This document shows, in pieces, positions 58,774 to 59,451 of a stretch of DNA of 59,451 nucleotides (its first letter is position 1; each line of letters starts with the position of its first letter). Source of the DNA: Oscillibacter sp. (GTDB taxonomy: Bacteria > Bacillota > Clostridia > Oscillospirales > Oscillospiraceae); assembly GCA_003539495.1 (NCBI GenBank), contig DPPB01000029.1:65422-124872 (forward strand), given 5' to 3'. The position numbers and the translations under genes were made by a program. A model generated the notes under the pieces. The model searched no databases. It had not been told where the DNA came from and was given only the letters and a program-made list of their open reading frames with translations.

Positions 58774-58983
58774 GTTGGAACTAGGGCGGGAGATTACTGG
58801 CAGAGTAAGAAAAGCTTCCGGTATTGGCGGTTGGCTCGAAAACAGGGGATGAAAAATCTCTTGAAAACCCGGGTAGCGTAACCATCGGAAAAGTGAATCC
58901 AAAGTGGTCTTGAATGTGTCGTAAGTCCAAATTTGGCAGTGAAAGCTGCCTGCTTGGCTGATCCATTTTTAAGACCACATTTT

Positions 58984-59002
58984 TGACCCATATTTTGACT
59001 CA
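58984..59002. repeat. Paired TGACCCA/TGACTCA motifs left of attR
   Basis: TGACCCATA at 58984 and TGACTCATA at 58996, a 12-base period as in the attL flank at 36990. Confidence 0.45.
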
Positions 59003-59116
59003 TACGGGGTTAGCACACAGTGGATTGGGCAGATTTCAGTGGATTCGGAGCGTTGGAAAAAGCCGTCAATATGTGCCAAACCCTGAATAATCGCCGCAAA
59101 AGTATTCCTGACCGCA

Positions 59117-59162
59117 GCTCATAACCCGGAGGTCGGAGGTTCAAGTCCTCCCTCCGCAACCA
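59117..59162 (+). repeat. attR: 46-bp tRNA-fMet 3' fragment at the right end of the island
   Basis: Identical to 36847-36892. The 5' half of the tRNA is absent here (the preceding bases are ACCGCA), so this is a recombination footprint and not a tRNA gene. It is also the left boundary of the next element. Confidence 0.92.
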
Positions 59163-59164
59163 GC

Positions 59165-59196
59165 AAAGTCCTGATTTCTTATGAAATCAGGACTTT
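59165..59196 (+). terminator. Hairpin after attR
   Basis: AAAGTCCTGATTTC pairs with its complement at 59183-59196, then a T run. It mirrors the tRNA terminator at 36896-36927 with a changed loop, as expected if each element carries its own terminator next to its att core. Confidence 0.85.
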
Positions 59197-59237
59197 TTCC
59201 GCATTTTTGCGTCCTATATCTTACTTGCCATTTTTTC

Positions 59238-59256
59238 TGACCCAAACGCTGACCCC
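59238..59256. repeat. Paired TGACCC motifs right of attR
   Basis: TGACCCA at 59238 and TGACCCC at 59250, again a 12-base period, between attR and the second integrase. Confidence 0.45.
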
Positions 59257-59280
59257 AACGGGGGCGGATAGTGGAAAGCA

Positions 59281-59451
59281 CTATACCGCACCAGAGAGGA
59301 TGTTACCCATTGTTTTTGCCGCTTCACGCTTGGCGGAGGTCGTTACATGAGCGTAGGTGTCCAGCGTGAAGCCTGCCGAAAAATGCCCCAGCATACCAGA
59401 TACGGTTTTGATGTCCACTCCGTTTTGCAGTGCCAGCGTTGCGAAGGTGTG
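59281..59451 (-). CDS. Second tyrosine integrase, C-terminal part (runs off the window)
   Basis: The last 56 codons of an integrase. They read HTFATLALQNGVDIKTVSGM, then GHFSAGFTLDTYAHVTTSAK with the catalytic tyrosine. By my count five residues differ from the first integrase over about 53 aligned positions. The stop codon is 119 bases from attR, the usual close int-att layout. It belongs to a second element placed in tandem at the same tRNA. Confidence 0.92.
   Translation of the reverse strand, partial: HTFATLALQNGVDIKTVSGMLGHFSAGFTLDTYAHVTTSAKREAAKTMGNILSGAV

Larger units (their letters stand above)
36893..59162. mobile_element. Integrated mobilisable genomic island at tRNA-fMet, about 22.3 kb
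   Basis: Bounded by the 46-bp direct repeats. It contains an integrase, excisionase-like protein, relaxase, RHH protein and an oriT-like region, but no type IV secretion genes, so it is mobilisable rather than self-transmissible. Cargo is a toxin-immunity operon on the left and a restriction-modification plus GHKL-Shedu-like cluster on the right. Much of the cargo is visibly richer in A and T than the flanking chromosome, which supports recent acquisition. Confidence 0.88.

Noticed and set aside
59117..59162. Possible second tRNA-fMet gene
   Set aside because: Only the 3' 46 bases are present. The D arm and 5' acceptor strand are missing, so it is an att footprint.

Overview
The window looks like chromosome of a GC-rich, anaerobic, probably spore-forming Firmicute of the Oscillospiraceae type. 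Signs are the YesM/YesN-type two-component pair, a CUT1 sugar importer without its own ATPase, a SpoIIQ-like M23 peptidase, thiolase, a SelD/YedF/DUF3343 selenium set, and promoters of the TTGACA-17-TATAAT type. The genus is inferred, not proven.

Region 1 (1-18.4 kb) is a carbohydrate-use locus. A sensor kinase and AraC-type regulator precede a divergent pair of transcription units. Leftward run a FucI-like isomerase, a PfkB kinase and an unrecognised 59-residue protein. Rightward run a cupin-like protein, a lipoprotein sugar binder, two permeases, a GH31 alpha-xylosidase-like glycosidase, a class II aldolase, an enolase-superfamily sugar-acid dehydratase, an aldehyde dehydrogenase, an MFS transporter and glycerate kinase. 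The likely logic is uptake, glycoside cleavage, isomerisation, phosphorylation, aldol cleavage, oxidation of the aldehyde and phosphorylation of glycerate. The substrate is unknown.

Region 2 (18.4-36.7 kb) starts with transposon debris (IS3-family remnant and a tnpV pseudogene). It then holds housekeeping genes: the selenium set, a uridine-kinase-like P-loop kinase, an M23 peptidase, the glycolytic run gpmI-tpiA-pgk with a duplicated pgk tail, trmL, prs, pth, mfd, a foldase-like protein and thiolase. A structured intergenic repeat of about 185 bp occurs twice in full and once as an internally deleted copy.

Region 3 (36.9-59.16 kb) is a genomic island in the 3' end of an initiator tRNA gene. 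It is bounded by 46-bp direct repeats (36847-36892 and 59117-59162). The left part is an exported-protein, LHH-nuclease lipoprotein and SUKH-immunity operon with a likely XRE repressor and operators. The centre is a mobilisation module: integrase, MobP-type relaxase, RHH protein, oriT-like region, helix-turn-helix protein, excisionase and sigma-like factor. The right part is a defence cluster. It has two N6-adenine methyltransferases, a convergent protein fusing an XRE domain to a PLD-family nuclease (likely restriction enzyme with built-in controller), and a GHKL ATPase joined to a Shedu/DUF4263-like nuclease domain. A second, closely related integrase begins just beyond the right repeat, so islands appear to be stacked in tandem at this tRNA. 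The best candidates for undescribed biology are the defence cluster and the toxin-immunity operon.
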